Source: Caballeronia sordidicola (GTDB lineage Bacteria > Pseudomonadota > Gammaproteobacteria > Burkholderiales > Burkholderiaceae). From it: 64,000 bases of DNA. Below the pieces are notes generated by a model. The model ran no database searches, was not told the DNA's origin, and saw nothing but the letters and a program-made list of their open reading frames with translations. Positions 35,585 through 45,221 of this stretch are shown here, piece after piece; position 1 is the stretch's first letter; the number at the start of each line of letters is the position of its first letter. The translations under genes were made by a program, and so were the position numbers. The stretch is taken from contig NZ_JNFG01000022.1 of the NCBI RefSeq assembly GCF_000729995.1, forward strand, positions 45,367 to 109,366. The letters run 5' to 3'.

Positions 35585-35719
35585 ATGAAAGCGTGGGAGA
35601 AGTTCTATTTGACCCGCGTGGAGTTTGCGAGGTGGAGATTTGAAAACTGGGCGCGGGGCGGTGATCGTGTGAATAGAAATAACGATGTGAAACTGCGGCG
35701 GAAAATAATGCAGGCGTAA
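35585..35719 (+). CDS. 44-residue basic small protein
   Basis: ATG AAA GCG TGG..., 44 codons and TAA. Product begins MKAWEKFYLTRVEFARWRF and is rich in Arg, Lys, Trp and Asn; it looks like an amphipathic cationic helix and has no signal peptide. SD GGGAG lies 7 nt before the ATG, and a 13-bp-stem terminator starts right at the stop, so the frame is bracketed by proper expression signals. Not recognised. Confidence 0.65.
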   Translation: MKAWEKFYLTRVEFARWRFENWARGGDRVNRNNDVKLRRKIMQA

Positions 35720-35756
35720 AAAAACCGGTTTCACCCAATGGCGGAAACCGGTTTTT
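35720..35756. terminator. Bidirectional intrinsic terminator
   Basis: AAAAACCGGTTTC / GAAACCGGTTTTT, 13-bp perfect stem and 11-nt loop. Serves the 44-residue gene and, on the other strand, the argC gene that ends at 35808. Confidence 0.9.
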
Positions 35757-35807
35757 AGTAAGTTGAGCGCCTGGCGCGCTCAACTTTTTCTGGCGTCGAT
35801 AGTTGGC

Positions 35808-36761
35808 TTAGCGCGCAAGCCCAGATTCCTCGTCGACGCCGATCGCAAGGTTCATACACTGGATCGCTGCGCCCGACGCACCTTTGCCCAGGTTATCCAG
35901 CCGGGCAACGGTGACGAACCGCTCGTCATTGCCGAACACGAACAGATCGACCCGGTTGGTGTCGTTGCAAGCCTGGACGTCGAAGAAGCCATCGTCGAGA
36001 TTGCTTTCCGCATTGAACGGCAACACGCGCACGAACGGTTCGTTCGTGTAGTACTCGGCAAACAACGCCTGAACGTCTTGCGGCTTGGCGGCGCGTGACA
36101 GTTGATTGGGCGAGAAGTACGTGGTGACGGCGAGGCCCTTCAGGAAGTTGCCGACAATAGGCGTGAACATCGGCGCGTGCTTCAGTCCCGAGCGCACCGC
36201 CATTTCGGGCAGGTGCTTGTGCGCAAGACTCAGTGCGTAAGGCCGCGGGCTGTCCAGCCGCGGATTTCCGGCCGCTTCATAGTCCGCGATCATCTTCTTG
36301 CCGCCGCCGCTGTAGCCAGTGATGGAATACGCGTGCGCGGCGAAATCCGCGGAGACAAGACCACCCGCCACCAACGGCTTCATTGCCAGCAGGAACGCCG
36401 ACGCGTGGCAGCCCGGCACCGCGATGCGCTTCGCCGTGCGCAAACGCTCGCGCTGCGCCGGCATGAGTTCGGGAAGGCCGTATGCCCAGTCGTCGTGCGT
36501 GCGGAACGCCGTGCTGGCGTCGATCACGACCGTGCGGTGATTGTCCGCGTCCACCAGCGAAACCGATTCGCGCGAAGCGACGTCCGGCAGGCACAGGAAC
36601 GTCACGTCCGACGCATTGATCAGCCGCCGGCGCTCCTCCACGTCCTTGCGCCGGGCTTCCTCAATACGCAACACCTCGACGTCACGCCGCTCGGACAGAT
36701 ATTCGAAAATCTTCAGGCCGGTGGTGCCTTCCTGTCCGTCGACAAATACTTTCGTGGTCAT
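35808..36761 (-). CDS. argC: N-acetyl-gamma-glutamyl-phosphate reductase (type 2 ArgC)
   Basis: 317 residues from ATG 36761. TTKVFVDGQEGTTGLKIFEY is the start typical of the short (type 2) ArgC; catalytic Cys in AVPGCHASAFLLAMKPLV, and the SITGYSGGGKKMIADYE loop follows. Third step of arginine biosynthesis: NADPH reduction of N-acetylglutamyl phosphate to the semialdehyde, in the cytoplasm. Type 2 enzymes often coexist with a standard ArgC elsewhere. Longer frame to 36815 rejected. Confidence 0.92.
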   Translation of the reverse strand: MTTKVFVDGQEGTTGLKIFEYLSERRDVEVLRIEEARRKDVEERRRLINASDVTFLCLPDVASRESVSLVDADNHRTVVIDASTAFRTHDDWAYGLPELMPAQRERLRTAKRIAVPGCHASAFLLAMKPLVAGGLVSADFAAHAYSITGYSGGGKKMIADYEAAGNPRLDSPRPYALSLAHKHLPEMAVRSGLKHAPMFTPIVGNFLKGLAVTTYFSPNQLSRAAKPQDVQALFAEYYTNEPFVRVLPFNAESNLDDGFFDVQACNDTNRVDLFVFGNDERFVTVARLDNLGKGASGAAIQCMNLAIGVDEESGLAR

Positions 36762-36909
36762 CTCGATCTCGCTGGGTCGGTCGCGCCCGGAGGTCATGTG
36801 CCCGGGCGCGGTCAAAACGCCATTTTAATGCGCTTCCGCGACAACGCGATGGCATTGCCGGGCACATCGGCCGATCGGCCTGAAAAACGTTGCAATGCCG
36901 CCGAAAACA

Positions 36910-37476
36910 CTACTTCCCGGTCCAGCGCGCCGTCACGGCCGCGATCCTTGCACCGAACACCTTCGCCGTCTCCAGATCGCCGGGCGGCGGAGCTTCATCA
37001 GGTGACGCATCTGCCGGCGATTGCGTCAGCAAGCCCGAAAAACCACCGACGAAGTTCAGGTCGTTGCGCGTGGCCGCTTTCGTATTCGACGGCATCATGC
37101 CCGTGCCAGCCCAGAGCATGCTGTGCTGCATCGCGAGCGTGATGAGGTAAGCGATGGTCGAGTGCTTGTCGCCGTTCATGGTCGCCGAATTGGTGAACCC
37201 GGCCGCGACCTTGTCCTTCCACGATTGCGCGAACCACGGTTTGGAGCTGGCATCGGCGAATTTCTTGAAGTCCGCTGACGGGCCGCCCATGTAGGTGGGT
37301 GCGCCGAAGATGATGCCGTCGGCAGCGTCGAGCTCGGCCCAGCCGGCGTCGTCCAGATCGCCGACGGCGAGCAGTTTCGCGTCCGCGCCGGCGTCGATCG
37401 TCCCGGCCAGTACGGCCTCGGCGGCTTTTTTCGTATGGCCGTAGCCGCTGTGATAAACGATAACGATTTTTGGCAT
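36910..37476 (-). CDS. WrbA-like flavodoxin family NAD(P)H:quinone oxidoreductase
   Basis: 188 residues from MPKIVIVYHSGYGHTKKAAE, the FMN phosphate loop. The FMN-binding GAPTYMGGPSADFKKFADAS and AGFTNSATMNGDKHSTIAYL follow the WrbA pattern. Cytoplasmic two-electron quinone reduction is expected. The gap to argC (148 bp) suggests separate transcription. Confidence 0.88.
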   Translation of the reverse strand: MPKIVIVYHSGYGHTKKAAEAVLAGTIDAGADAKLLAVGDLDDAGWAELDAADGIIFGAPTYMGGPSADFKKFADASSKPWFAQSWKDKVAAGFTNSATMNGDKHSTIAYLITLAMQHSMLWAGTGMMPSNTKAATRNDLNFVGGFSGLLTQSPADASPDEAPPPGDLETAKVFGARIAAVTARWTGK

Positions 37477-37637
37477 TTCATTCCCCGTTTGCGACACAAA
37501 GCCGCGGGTTGCGCAAGAACAACCCGAACCAGGCGTCTTCGCGATATTTTGGCCGGTTGCAAAAAACGACGGCGGCGTAGTTCACCGGCGAGTCTAGCAA
37601 AGCCAAATTCGACTCGCCGGCGCCCTATAAAGGCCGC

Positions 37638-38279
37638 TCACCGCCCGTATGTGACGACAAGTTGCGCGCTGTCGATGGTCGTAGTTCGGATTTCGTGCTC
37701 GAACATGAGCGCCGGGCTACTCTGGCGCAGGCGCAAGTCGCTGCTGCTGAGCGCGTAGACCGTGACGACGTAGTGATGCGGTTTGCCCGGCGGCGGACAA
37801 GGACCCGCGTAACCGTCGATATCGAAGTCATTGCGCGCTTCCACTGCGCCCATTTTGCGCAGGACGCCCGAGGCGCTTGCGTTCGACGGCAACTGCGAGA
37901 CGCTCGCGGGAATGCCCGCTACGGCCCAGTGCCACCAGCCGCGACCGGGCGCGTCGGGGTCGAAGACGGTGACCGCGAAACTTTGCGTAGCAGCAGGTGC
38001 GCCGCGCCACGATAACTGCGGCGAGCGGTTGCCGCCTTTGCAGTCGTTCTGTTCGAAGACGAGCGCGAGCGGCATCGGCTGGTTCGGACGAAGATCGGTA
38101 CTTGTCAACGTGAAAGGGGCAGTGGCGATAACTTCAGCGACCGCACGCGGCGCATTTGATACCATCGCGGCGCAGAAAACCGGTAGCAGCACCGCGCGGC
38201 GGAAAATGCGGAACCCGACGACACGCCAATCAACAGCGCGGCACACAGCACAAACCACAAGCCCGATCCCCAAGCGCAT
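37638..38279 (-). CDS. YbhB/YbcL (PEBP) family protein, exported
   Basis: 213 residues. An unusually long N-terminal extension precedes a signal-like segment (IFRRAVLLPVFCAAMVSNAP, cleavage near AVA-EV). The PEBP core is clear: NRSPQLSWRGAPAATQSFAV, DPDAPGRGWWHWAVAGIP and YAGPCPPPGKPHHYVVTVYA. Bacterial members are periplasmic or cytoplasmic binders without a settled role. GGAG lies 10 nt before the ATG at 38279. Confidence 0.88.
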   Translation of the reverse strand: MRLGIGLVVCAVCRAVDWRVVGFRIFRRAVLLPVFCAAMVSNAPRAVAEVIATAPFTLTSTDLRPNQPMPLALVFEQNDCKGGNRSPQLSWRGAPAATQSFAVTVFDPDAPGRGWWHWAVAGIPASVSQLPSNASASGVLRKMGAVEARNDFDIDGYAGPCPPPGKPHHYVVTVYALSSSDLRLRQSSPALMFEHEIRTTTIDSAQLVVTYGR

Positions 38280-38561
38280 GGTGCAAATTCTCCGGTCACG
38301 GGCGGGGCCAAATCTGGCGTTTCACCCACTGTAACGATGTATTTTGTCTCAGAAATTGGCTTAGAGCTTGAATCAAGTTTAACATCGCGGGAAAGGACAA
38401 AATTTTTCAAATGTTCAAAACAAGACTCCGCAAGGGTCAACACCGTGACTTCGGGTTTAGCCGCAGTTTCGCTCTCCCGGCTGAAGGGCCAATGTAATGA
38501 GTAGGAGCACATTGCCTATAATGCGCGAGGGATTTGTTCATTTACGAGCGAGGGGAAAATA

Positions 38562-39266
38562 ATGGGTCAACGGATAAAAGTCATTATCGCCGATGACCAT
38601 CCTGTCATTCTGTTTGGCGCCGCGCAGGCGCTATTGAAGTTTCCCGAGATCGAAGTGATTGGGCAAGCGCGTCAATCGACGGAATTGATTCAGCTTCTGC
38701 AAAAATCGCCCTGCGACGTGGTCGTGTCCGACCTTGCCATGCCGGGGGGGCAATTTGGCGACGGCATGCCATTGCTGGGTTATATCGGGCGTCAGTTTCC
38801 GACGGTGCGCATCGTCGTGCTGACCATGCTGGAAAATCCCGCCCTCCTGAAACGCTTGCGTGAGGTGGGTGTGACGGCCGTGATCAATAAGTCCGACGAT
38901 CTGAGCCACATTGGACTGGCCATCGTCCACGTGATGCGGGGACAGGAATACATCGGACCGTCGGTGCGTCTGGCGCTCGACAGCATGGGCTTGTCGGCGA
39001 GTGGCCAGCAGCGTGACGTGGTGTTGTCGAAGCGGGAACTGGAAGTGGTGCGTTTATTCGTGTCCGGCATGACGATTACTGAAATTGCCGCGCAGTTGAA
39101 ACGCAGTATTAAAACAATCAGCACGCAAAAGAATACCGCCATGCGGAAGCTAGGCATTGAACGGGATTCTGAATTGTTTCAATATGCCCAGAGTAATGGA
39201 TTATTGAATCTATCGGCTTATGTGGGCGATGGAAATCTCGATGACGCCATTCCCGTGAATACGTAA
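38562..39266 (+). CDS. RcsB-like NarL-family response regulator
   Basis: 234 residues. Receiver VIIADDHPVILFGAAQAL, phospho-Asp in VVSDLAMPGGQFGDGMPLLG, then the LuxR-type HTH LSKRELEVVRLFVSGMTITE with RSIKTISTQKNTAMRKLGIE. Both the DxxMPG-x-x-GDG sequence and the KTISxQK recognition helix match RcsB of enterobacteria closely. SD GAGGGG before the ATG. No kinase adjacent. Ends before a good terminator. Confidence 0.9.
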   Translation: MGQRIKVIIADDHPVILFGAAQALLKFPEIEVIGQARQSTELIQLLQKSPCDVVVSDLAMPGGQFGDGMPLLGYIGRQFPTVRIVVLTMLENPALLKRLREVGVTAVINKSDDLSHIGLAIVHVMRGQEYIGPSVRLALDSMGLSASGQQRDVVLSKRELEVVRLFVSGMTITEIAAQLKRSIKTISTQKNTAMRKLGIERDSELFQYAQSNGLLNLSAYVGDGNLDDAIPVNT

Positions 39267-39288
39267 TATTCGGTATTGTTGTTGCATG

Positions 39289-39327
39289 AAAAAGCCGCTC
39301 GTTTATAGAAACGAACGGCTTTTTTTA
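39289..39327. terminator. Intrinsic terminator
   Basis: AAAAAGCCG-C-TCGTTT / AAACGA-A-CGGCTTTTT with a 4-nt loop and a T run. Placed between the convergent RcsB-like gene and pyrE; usable on both strands. Confidence 0.88.
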
Positions 39328-39353
39328 TTACACAAAAATTCACATTCAGACGG

Positions 39354-40040
39354 TTATTGTGGCGATGCCGTTACGCCGCCGTGCGCTGCGGACCACTGTG
39401 CCGGCGCGTGCAGGAATTTCTCGACTTCATCCAGCGTCTTTGTCTCGAAATAGCCCGCTTCCTTCGCCACGCGCAACACATCCCACCACGTGGCGAGCGC
39501 GTGCAGCTCCACGTCGATATCTTTCAATACCGAGACGCTTTCCTTGAAGATGTTGTAGTGAAACAGCACGAAGCAGTGATTCACCTTCGCGCCGGCCGTG
39601 CGCAGCGCGTTGATGAAATTGATCTTGCTGCGGCTGTCGGTGGTCAGGTCTTCCACCAGAAGGACGCGCTGGCCTTCGGTCAGCAACCCTTCAATTTGCG
39701 CGTTCCGGCCGAAACCCTTCGGCTTCTTGCGCACATATTGCATGGGCACCATCAGCCGATCGGACAGCCAGGCGGCAAACGGGATGCCCGCTGTTTCACC
39801 GCCGGCCACCGCATCGATTTGCTCATAGCCGATATCGCGCAGGATGGTGGTTTCGGCCATCTCCATCAGGGCGCGGCGAACGCGCGGATACGAGATCAGC
39901 TTGCGGCAGTCGATATAAACCGGGCTCGCCCATCCGGACGTGAAAATGTACGGTTTGTCCGCATTGAAATGCACGGCCTGGACCTCGAGCAGCATCTTGG
40001 CGGTGGTGTCGGAGATCGTCTGGCGGTCGAAGCCTGTCAT
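39354..40040 (-). CDS. pyrE: Orotate phosphoribosyltransferase
   Basis: 228 residues from ATG 40040. FTSGWASPVYIDCRKLISYP is the orotate-binding N-terminus, YVRKKPKGFGRNAQIEG the flexible catalytic loop and RVLLVEDLTTDSRSK the PRPP motif. Converts orotate and PRPP to orotidine 5'-phosphate in pyrimidine synthesis. An additional N-terminal 19 codons in frame are rejected: no SD. Confidence 0.93.
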   Translation of the reverse strand: MTGFDRQTISDTTAKMLLEVQAVHFNADKPYIFTSGWASPVYIDCRKLISYPRVRRALMEMAETTILRDIGYEQIDAVAGGETAGIPFAAWLSDRLMVPMQYVRKKPKGFGRNAQIEGLLTEGQRVLLVEDLTTDSRSKINFINALRTAGAKVNHCFVLFHYNIFKESVSVLKDIDVELHALATWWDVLRVAKEAGYFETKTLDEVEKFLHAPAQWSAAHGGVTASPQ

Positions 40041-40564
40041 GGGCGAATCCTTGCTGTTTTGGGTTGGCGCCTGGCGCCTGTTGTGACCGGCGATCAAGCG
40101 ACGGCGGCCAATGGCGCCTGGCGCAACGGTAGTGTCCGGTCGAGCAAATGCCGACGGCGTTCGATGCGCGCGTAGGCCGAGATTTTACCCGACAGACAAG
40201 ACACGGACGTAACGCGAAACCCCGCTTCGTTGCCGGATTTGTCATGTGAATCCAAGGCGTGCCGAGCAATCGATGCAAGCGCTTTCGCACGCTCACGCGT
40301 CGTTTCTGTCGGAAATGGTGCTGCGCGTCATCTTTAACGCGCGGTGTACACTATTTATCCCCGAAAAATGCTATGGGCATTTGTTTCACTTCAGCGCCCA
40401 CGCGCTTGTCTCCATGCGCGCAGCCGTTGCGCAGCGCCTTCAAGACTAGCCGGGCGGCCAGGAATCATTTGATTCGTCACGAGACTTGATCGTCCCGCAC
40501 GCAGTTCCCAAGCTTTCCATTTCATTGATTTTCAAACGCTTTTCCTAAACGTCTCAGGCCAATC
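40041..40564. promoter_or_regulatory. Long divergent region between pyrE and maeB
   Basis: 524 bp, divergent promoters expected. An AT-richer stretch near 40330-40390 (with TACACT at about 40348) may hold the maeB promoter. I saw no RNA motif, no operator and no credible gene; the 67-codon frame at 40246 has no SD or recognisable product. Confidence 0.4.
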
Positions 40565-42853
40565 ATGGACGAACAACTGAAGCTCAGCGCCCTCGCATAT
40601 CACCAGTATCCGAAGCCCGGCAAGATCTCGGTCACGCCGACCAAGCCCTTGTACAACCAGCTGGATTTGTCGCTGGCGTACTCGCCGGGCGTGGCCGCTG
40701 CCTGCATGGCAATCTTTGACGACCCGCTCGATGCGCAGAAGTACACCTCGCGTGGCAATCTGGTCGGCGTGGTGACGAACGGCACAGCCGTGCTGGGTCT
40801 CGGCAATATCGGACCGCTCGCTGCCAAGCCGGTGATGGAAGGCAAGGGCTGTCTCTTCAAGAAGTTTGCGGGCATCGACGTGTTTGACATCGAGCTCGCG
40901 GAGACCGATCCGGACAAACTCGTCGACGCCATCGCGATGCTCGAGCCCACGCTTGGCGGCATCAACCTGGAAGACATCAAGGCGCCGGAGTGCTTCTACA
41001 TCGAGAAGAAGCTGCGCGAGCGCATGAAGATCCCCGTCTTCCACGATGACCAGCACGGCACAGCGATCATTGCATCGGCGGCGATTCTCAACGGTCTGAA
41101 AGTGGTCGGCAAGAAGCTGGACGAAGTGAAGCTGGTCTGTTCGGGCGCGGGCGCCGCAGCGATTGCGTGTCTCGATTTACTCGTCCATCTGGGCTTGAAC
41201 AAAGCCAACATCCTGGTCTGCGATTCCAAAGGCGTGATCTACGAAGGACGCGGCAACCTGGATCCGTCGAAGGAACGGTACGCCGCGAACACGACCGACC
41301 GCACGCTCGCCGATGCCATCGACAAAGCCGACGTGTTCCTCGGCTGCTCGAGCGCCGGCGTGCTTAAGCCGGAGATGGTCAAGGTCATGGGCACGCAGCC
41401 GCTGATTCTCGCGCTTGCCAATCCCGAGCCGGAAATCCGTCCGGAGGAAGCGAAGAAGGTGCGCCCGGACGCGATCATCGCCACTGGCCGTTCGGACTAT
41501 CCGAACCAGGTCAACAACGTGCTGTGTTTCCCGTTCATCTTCCGCGGCGCGCTCGATGTGGGCGCGACCACGATCACCGAAGAGATGAAGCTCGCGTGCG
41601 TACGCGCGATCGCGGAATTGGCCGAAGAGACCGATCAAGGCGATGAAGTCGCGAAAGCCTACGAAGGCCATTCGCTCGAGTTTGGTCCGGAGTACCTGAT
41701 TCCGAAGCCGTTCGATCCGCGGCTGATCATCAAGATCGCGCCGGCTGTTGCTCAGGCCGCGATGGATTCGGGCGTGGCGACGCGGCCGATTCATGATATG
41801 GACGCGTATCGCGAGGAACTGGCTACGACGGTTTATCGCACGGGCATGGTGATGCGGCCGGTGTTCGCGGCGGCTAAGTCGGCTCCTGCGCGCATTGTGT
41901 TCGCCGAGGGCGAAGACGAGCGCGTGCTGCGCGCCGCGCAATTCGTGCTGCTGGAGAAGATCGCGAAGCCGATCATCATCGGGCGGCCGGCGGTGGTGGA
42001 AATGCGTCTGCAGAAGATGGGCTCGAAGCTCAAGCCCGGCATCGATTTCGAGATAGTGAATCCGGAAGACGATCCGCGTTACCAGAAGTGCTGGCAGGAG
42101 TATCACCACATCGCTGCACGCGAGGGCGTGACGCCAGACAACGCGAAGGCCGCGCTGCGCAAGTTCAATACGCTGATCGGCGCGCTGCTGGTTCGTCTGG
42201 GCGATGCCGACGGCATGATCTGCGGGATGATCGATACGTATCACGACCATCTTAAATTTATCGAGCAGGTGTTGGGGAAGGCTGAGGGTGTCGAGAACTT
42301 CGCTGCGATGAATTTGCTGATGCTGCCGGGACGCAACCTCTTCATCAGCGATACGTACGTCAACGAGGTCCCAACGCCCACGCAACTCGCCGATATGACC
42401 ATCCTGGCGGCGCGCGAAATCGAGAAGTTCGGGATTGCGCCGAAGGTCGCGTTGCTGTCGAATTCGAACTTTGGCAGCGTGCCGACGGCTTCATCGAAGC
42501 GCATGGCCGAGGCTCGCAAGCTGATCGCCGAGCGTGCGCCGGATCTGGAAGTCGATGGTGAAATGCACGGCGATGCAGCGTTGTCGGAGGTGGTGCGCAA
42601 GGCTGCGTTCCCGGGCTCGAAGCTGACGGGTGAAGCGAATCTGCTGATCATGCCGAACGTGGAAGCAGCGAATATCACGTACAACTTGCTGAAGATGGTG
42701 AGCGGCGAGGGTGTGACGGTCGGGCCGTTTTTGCTTGGTGCGGATAAGCCGGTGCATATTTTGACGCCGGCCGCGACGGTGCGGCGGATTATCAACATGA
42801 CGGCGGTGGCGTCGGCGAATGCGCGGGTGAAGGCAGCGAGCAACGAGGTGTGA
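40565..42853 (+). CDS. maeB: NADP-dependent malic enzyme with C-terminal phosphotransacetylase-like domain
   Basis: 762 residues, the full length of MaeB. Malic domain: YSPGVAAACMAIFDDP, the catalytic-Lys region KKFAGIDVFDIELAETDPDK and metal site VFHDDQHGTAIIASAAI. NAD(P)-binding domain with SGAGAAAIACLDLL. After about residue 430 (ARIVFAEGEDERVLRAAQFV) a Pta-like domain, probably regulatory, runs to the end. Oxidatively decarboxylates malate to pyruvate, giving NADPH. Followed by a terminator. Confidence 0.95.
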   Translation: MDEQLKLSALAYHQYPKPGKISVTPTKPLYNQLDLSLAYSPGVAAACMAIFDDPLDAQKYTSRGNLVGVVTNGTAVLGLGNIGPLAAKPVMEGKGCLFKKFAGIDVFDIELAETDPDKLVDAIAMLEPTLGGINLEDIKAPECFYIEKKLRERMKIPVFHDDQHGTAIIASAAILNGLKVVGKKLDEVKLVCSGAGAAAIACLDLLVHLGLNKANILVCDSKGVIYEGRGNLDPSKERYAANTTDRTLADAIDKADVFLGCSSAGVLKPEMVKVMGTQPLILALANPEPEIRPEEAKKVRPDAIIATGRSDYPNQVNNVLCFPFIFRGALDVGATTITEEMKLACVRAIAELAEETDQGDEVAKAYEGHSLEFGPEYLIPKPFDPRLIIKIAPAVAQAAMDSGVATRPIHDMDAYREELATTVYRTGMVMRPVFAAAKSAPARIVFAEGEDERVLRAAQFVLLEKIAKPIIIGRPAVVEMRLQKMGSKLKPGIDFEIVNPEDDPRYQKCWQEYHHIAAREGVTPDNAKAALRKFNTLIGALLVRLGDADGMICGMIDTYHDHLKFIEQVLGKAEGVENFAAMNLLMLPGRNLFISDTYVNEVPTPTQLADMTILAAREIEKFGIAPKVALLSNSNFGSVPTASSKRMAEARKLIAERAPDLEVDGEMHGDAALSEVVRKAAFPGSKLTGEANLLIMPNVEAANITYNLLKMVSGEGVTVGPFLLGADKPVHILTPAATVRRIINMTAVASANARVKAASNEV

Positions 42854-42914
42854 TTTGCGGATGTATTACGATATCCTGACGAGTTGATGCTGAGAAATTG
42901 AGATGGCCATGAAG

Positions 42915-42947
42915 CGGCGGCTGGGTTGACCCAGTCGCCGTTTTTTT
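42915..42947 (+). terminator. Intrinsic terminator after maeB
   Basis: CGGCGGCTGG / CCAGTCGCCG stem (one G-T pair) followed by seven T. Confidence 0.88.
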
Positions 42948-43186
42948 ATGCACGCCCGTCGCATGTAACCCGGATGCGCTAAAAAAGCTTATTGATTTTT
43001 ATTGGGATGAACAAAGGTGTGGCGCGTTTAGCGACGCCTTCGCTATTCGGACAAATCTGATTCGAATGCCAAGTTGTGCTGAGTAGAGTCGCGAATCGTT
43101 TCACTTTCCTGCGCGTTCAAGCGAGTCGTTTCCCGGATTCGTTTCGCGCCAGACACTTTTCGCACAATTCTTTGCAGGTAATCAGC

Positions 43187-45149
43187 ATGAACAAGGTCTT
43201 TAAATCGGTTTGGAGCGAAGCTCTGGGTGCCTGGGTTGCGGCGTCGGAATTGTGCCGCGGGCGCGGGAAGGGCGGGGGGAAGGTAGCGCGGAGCGCAGTT
43301 GCGGCAGCGCTGGTCCTCGCAGCTGGCAGCGCGATGGCGTCGACTGCCACTGGCAACGGAGCCACGACGGTGGGCCTTAACGACAACGCGTTGGGAGACG
43401 GATCCTACGCTAACGGCGCGGCGGGCGCTGACTCCACAGCGATTGGGCACAACGTCAAGACGAATGGCGGCAACGCTTTTTCAATCGGTTCGATCATCAC
43501 AAATGGAGCCGCCTCGTCGATCGTCATGGGCAACGGTGGAACAAACGCAGTGACGATGGACGCGGCATCAAGCAATACCGTCTTTTTCGCCCCAAATGGC
43601 GGCTCTGTCACCAACTCGGCCAACTCGTTTGCGTTTAATCCGTATGGCACCGCGGGAACAACTGGCTCCAGTGATTCCGTCAACATCTCAGGCACGGTTA
43701 CCAACGCCGCGAATGCTGTAGCACTGGGTTCGAAGTCGTCAGTTTCGGCGGCTAACTCTGTCGCACTTGGCGCCGGTTCGGTGGCGGACCAAGCGAACAC
43801 GGTTTCGGTCGGCAGCGCCACCAGCCAGCGAAAGATCACGAACGTGAAGGCTGGTGACGTGAGCATATCAAGCACGGAAGCGGTGAACGGATCACAACTC
43901 GCGGCGACCAACGCGACGGTCGCCGATGCTGTCAAATACGATACAACGACGCACGACAGCGTGACGCTGGGCAACACGGGTACGCCGGTCATACACGGTC
44001 GGCGGCAAGCAAGTGAACGACGTCGGTTCCGCGATCGGCAATCTGGACGGCCGGGTGACGCAGAACTCGGCGGACATCGCGGGAATGAAGGGTGACCTCG
44101 CGACCGTGGCGAACACGGCAGCAAACGCCGTAGCCTACGATTCGGCCGATCACAGCAAGATCACGCTTGGCGGCGCAAACGCTGCCACGGACGCGGTGCA
44201 GTTGACCAATGTCGCGGCCGGAGACGTCTCGGCGTCCAGTACGGATGCCGTCAACGGCGCGCAACTCAGCGCGACCAACGACCGCGTCACCAGCACGGAA
44301 ACCGCGATTGCCAACTTCCAGGCGTCCGGCATGACAGGATCGATGGCGTCGGGTCAGGATGCGGCTGCTATCGGCGCGAATGCCGAAGCCTCCGGTGATA
44401 ACTCGACTGCCGCGGGTTCGAACGCTACAGCGTCGGGCAAGGATTCAATCGCTGCGGGCGGAAACGCCACGGCTTCCGGCGATAACTCGACCGCCGCCGG
44501 CGCGAACGCCACCGCTTCAGGCAGCGGCTCAACGGCAACGGGCGGTAGTGCCACGGCCTCGGGCGACAATTCGACGGCTAACGGTTCGAATTCGATGGCC
44601 TCGGGCGAAAGCGCGGTGGCGTTCGGCGGGAATGCGTCGGCGACCGGCACCAACGCCGCGGCCGTTGGCGGAAATTCGCAGGCTTCGGGCAGCAACGCGG
44701 TGGCGTTCGGTGGCAACAGTCAAGCCTCCGGCGACAACTCGGTAGCGCTGGGCGCAAACTCGGTCGCCAATGAAGCCAACACGGTCTCGGTGGGTTCGGC
44801 CGGCAACGAGCGTCGGGTAACGAACGTGGCTCCTGGCGTCAACGGGACGGACGCGGCAAACGTGAACCAGGTGAACGCGTTGCGCAACGATATGGGCACC
44901 AGCCTCCGATCACTGCAACGTTCGGCATACGGCGGTATTGCCGCAGCAATGGCGATGCCCACCGCGACGCCGAGCGCGCCCGGCAAGACGGTCGTCGGCG
45001 CAGGCGTGGCCAACTTCAAGGGCTATACCGCGTTGGGTGCCGGCGTGACATATCGTTCGGACAGCGGACGATGGATCGTGAACGGCGCAGTATCGGTCGC
45101 ACCGAGCGGAGACTCGGGCGTACGGGCGCACGCGGACTACGAGTTCTGA
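43187..45149 (+). pseudogene. Trimeric autotransporter adhesin (YadA/Hia type), frameshifted
   Basis: ATG 43187 begins MNKVFKSVWSEALGAWVAAS, the extended signal peptide region of trimeric autotransporters, and the frame runs to 44095. A second frame, 44013-45149, continues with the neck/stalk (VNDVGSAIGNLDGRVTQNSA), a long head-type repeat region and the C-terminal YadA anchor ending GVRAHADYEF. Removing the four bases ATAC at 43991-43994 restores one frame (PVTVGGKQVNDVG) of about 652 residues. So one adhesin gene is broken, by mutation, phase variation or base-calling error. Outer-membrane adhesin if intact. SD AGGTAA is weak. Confidence 0.88.
44358..44790 (+). repeat. 14-residue (42-bp) head repeats of the adhesin
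   Basis: Roughly ten units of the pattern ASGDNSTAAGSNAT, with the Gly at fixed spacing, coding for a left-handed beta-roll. The codons vary between units, so they have diverged rather than newly expanded. Confidence 0.85.
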
Positions 45150-45170
45150 TTGATGGTTTGAAACTAATGT

Positions 45171-45208
45171 AAAAAAGGGCGATCCGGATTTTCAGATCGC
45201 CCTTTTTT
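45171..45208. terminator. Bidirectional intrinsic terminator
   Basis: AAAAAAGGGCGATC / GATCGCCCTTTTTT, 14-bp perfect stem, 10-nt loop. Between the convergent adhesin and indolepyruvate oxidoreductase genes. Confidence 0.92.
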
Positions 45209-45221
45209 TATGCTCGAGGTT

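Noticed and set aside
40246..40449. 67-codon frame between pyrE and maeB
   Set aside because: No SD, no recognisable domain, composition like non-coding DNA.
44358..44790. Regular repeats suggesting a CRISPR array
   Set aside because: They are 42-bp coding repeats of an adhesin head with no unique spacers between identical repeats.
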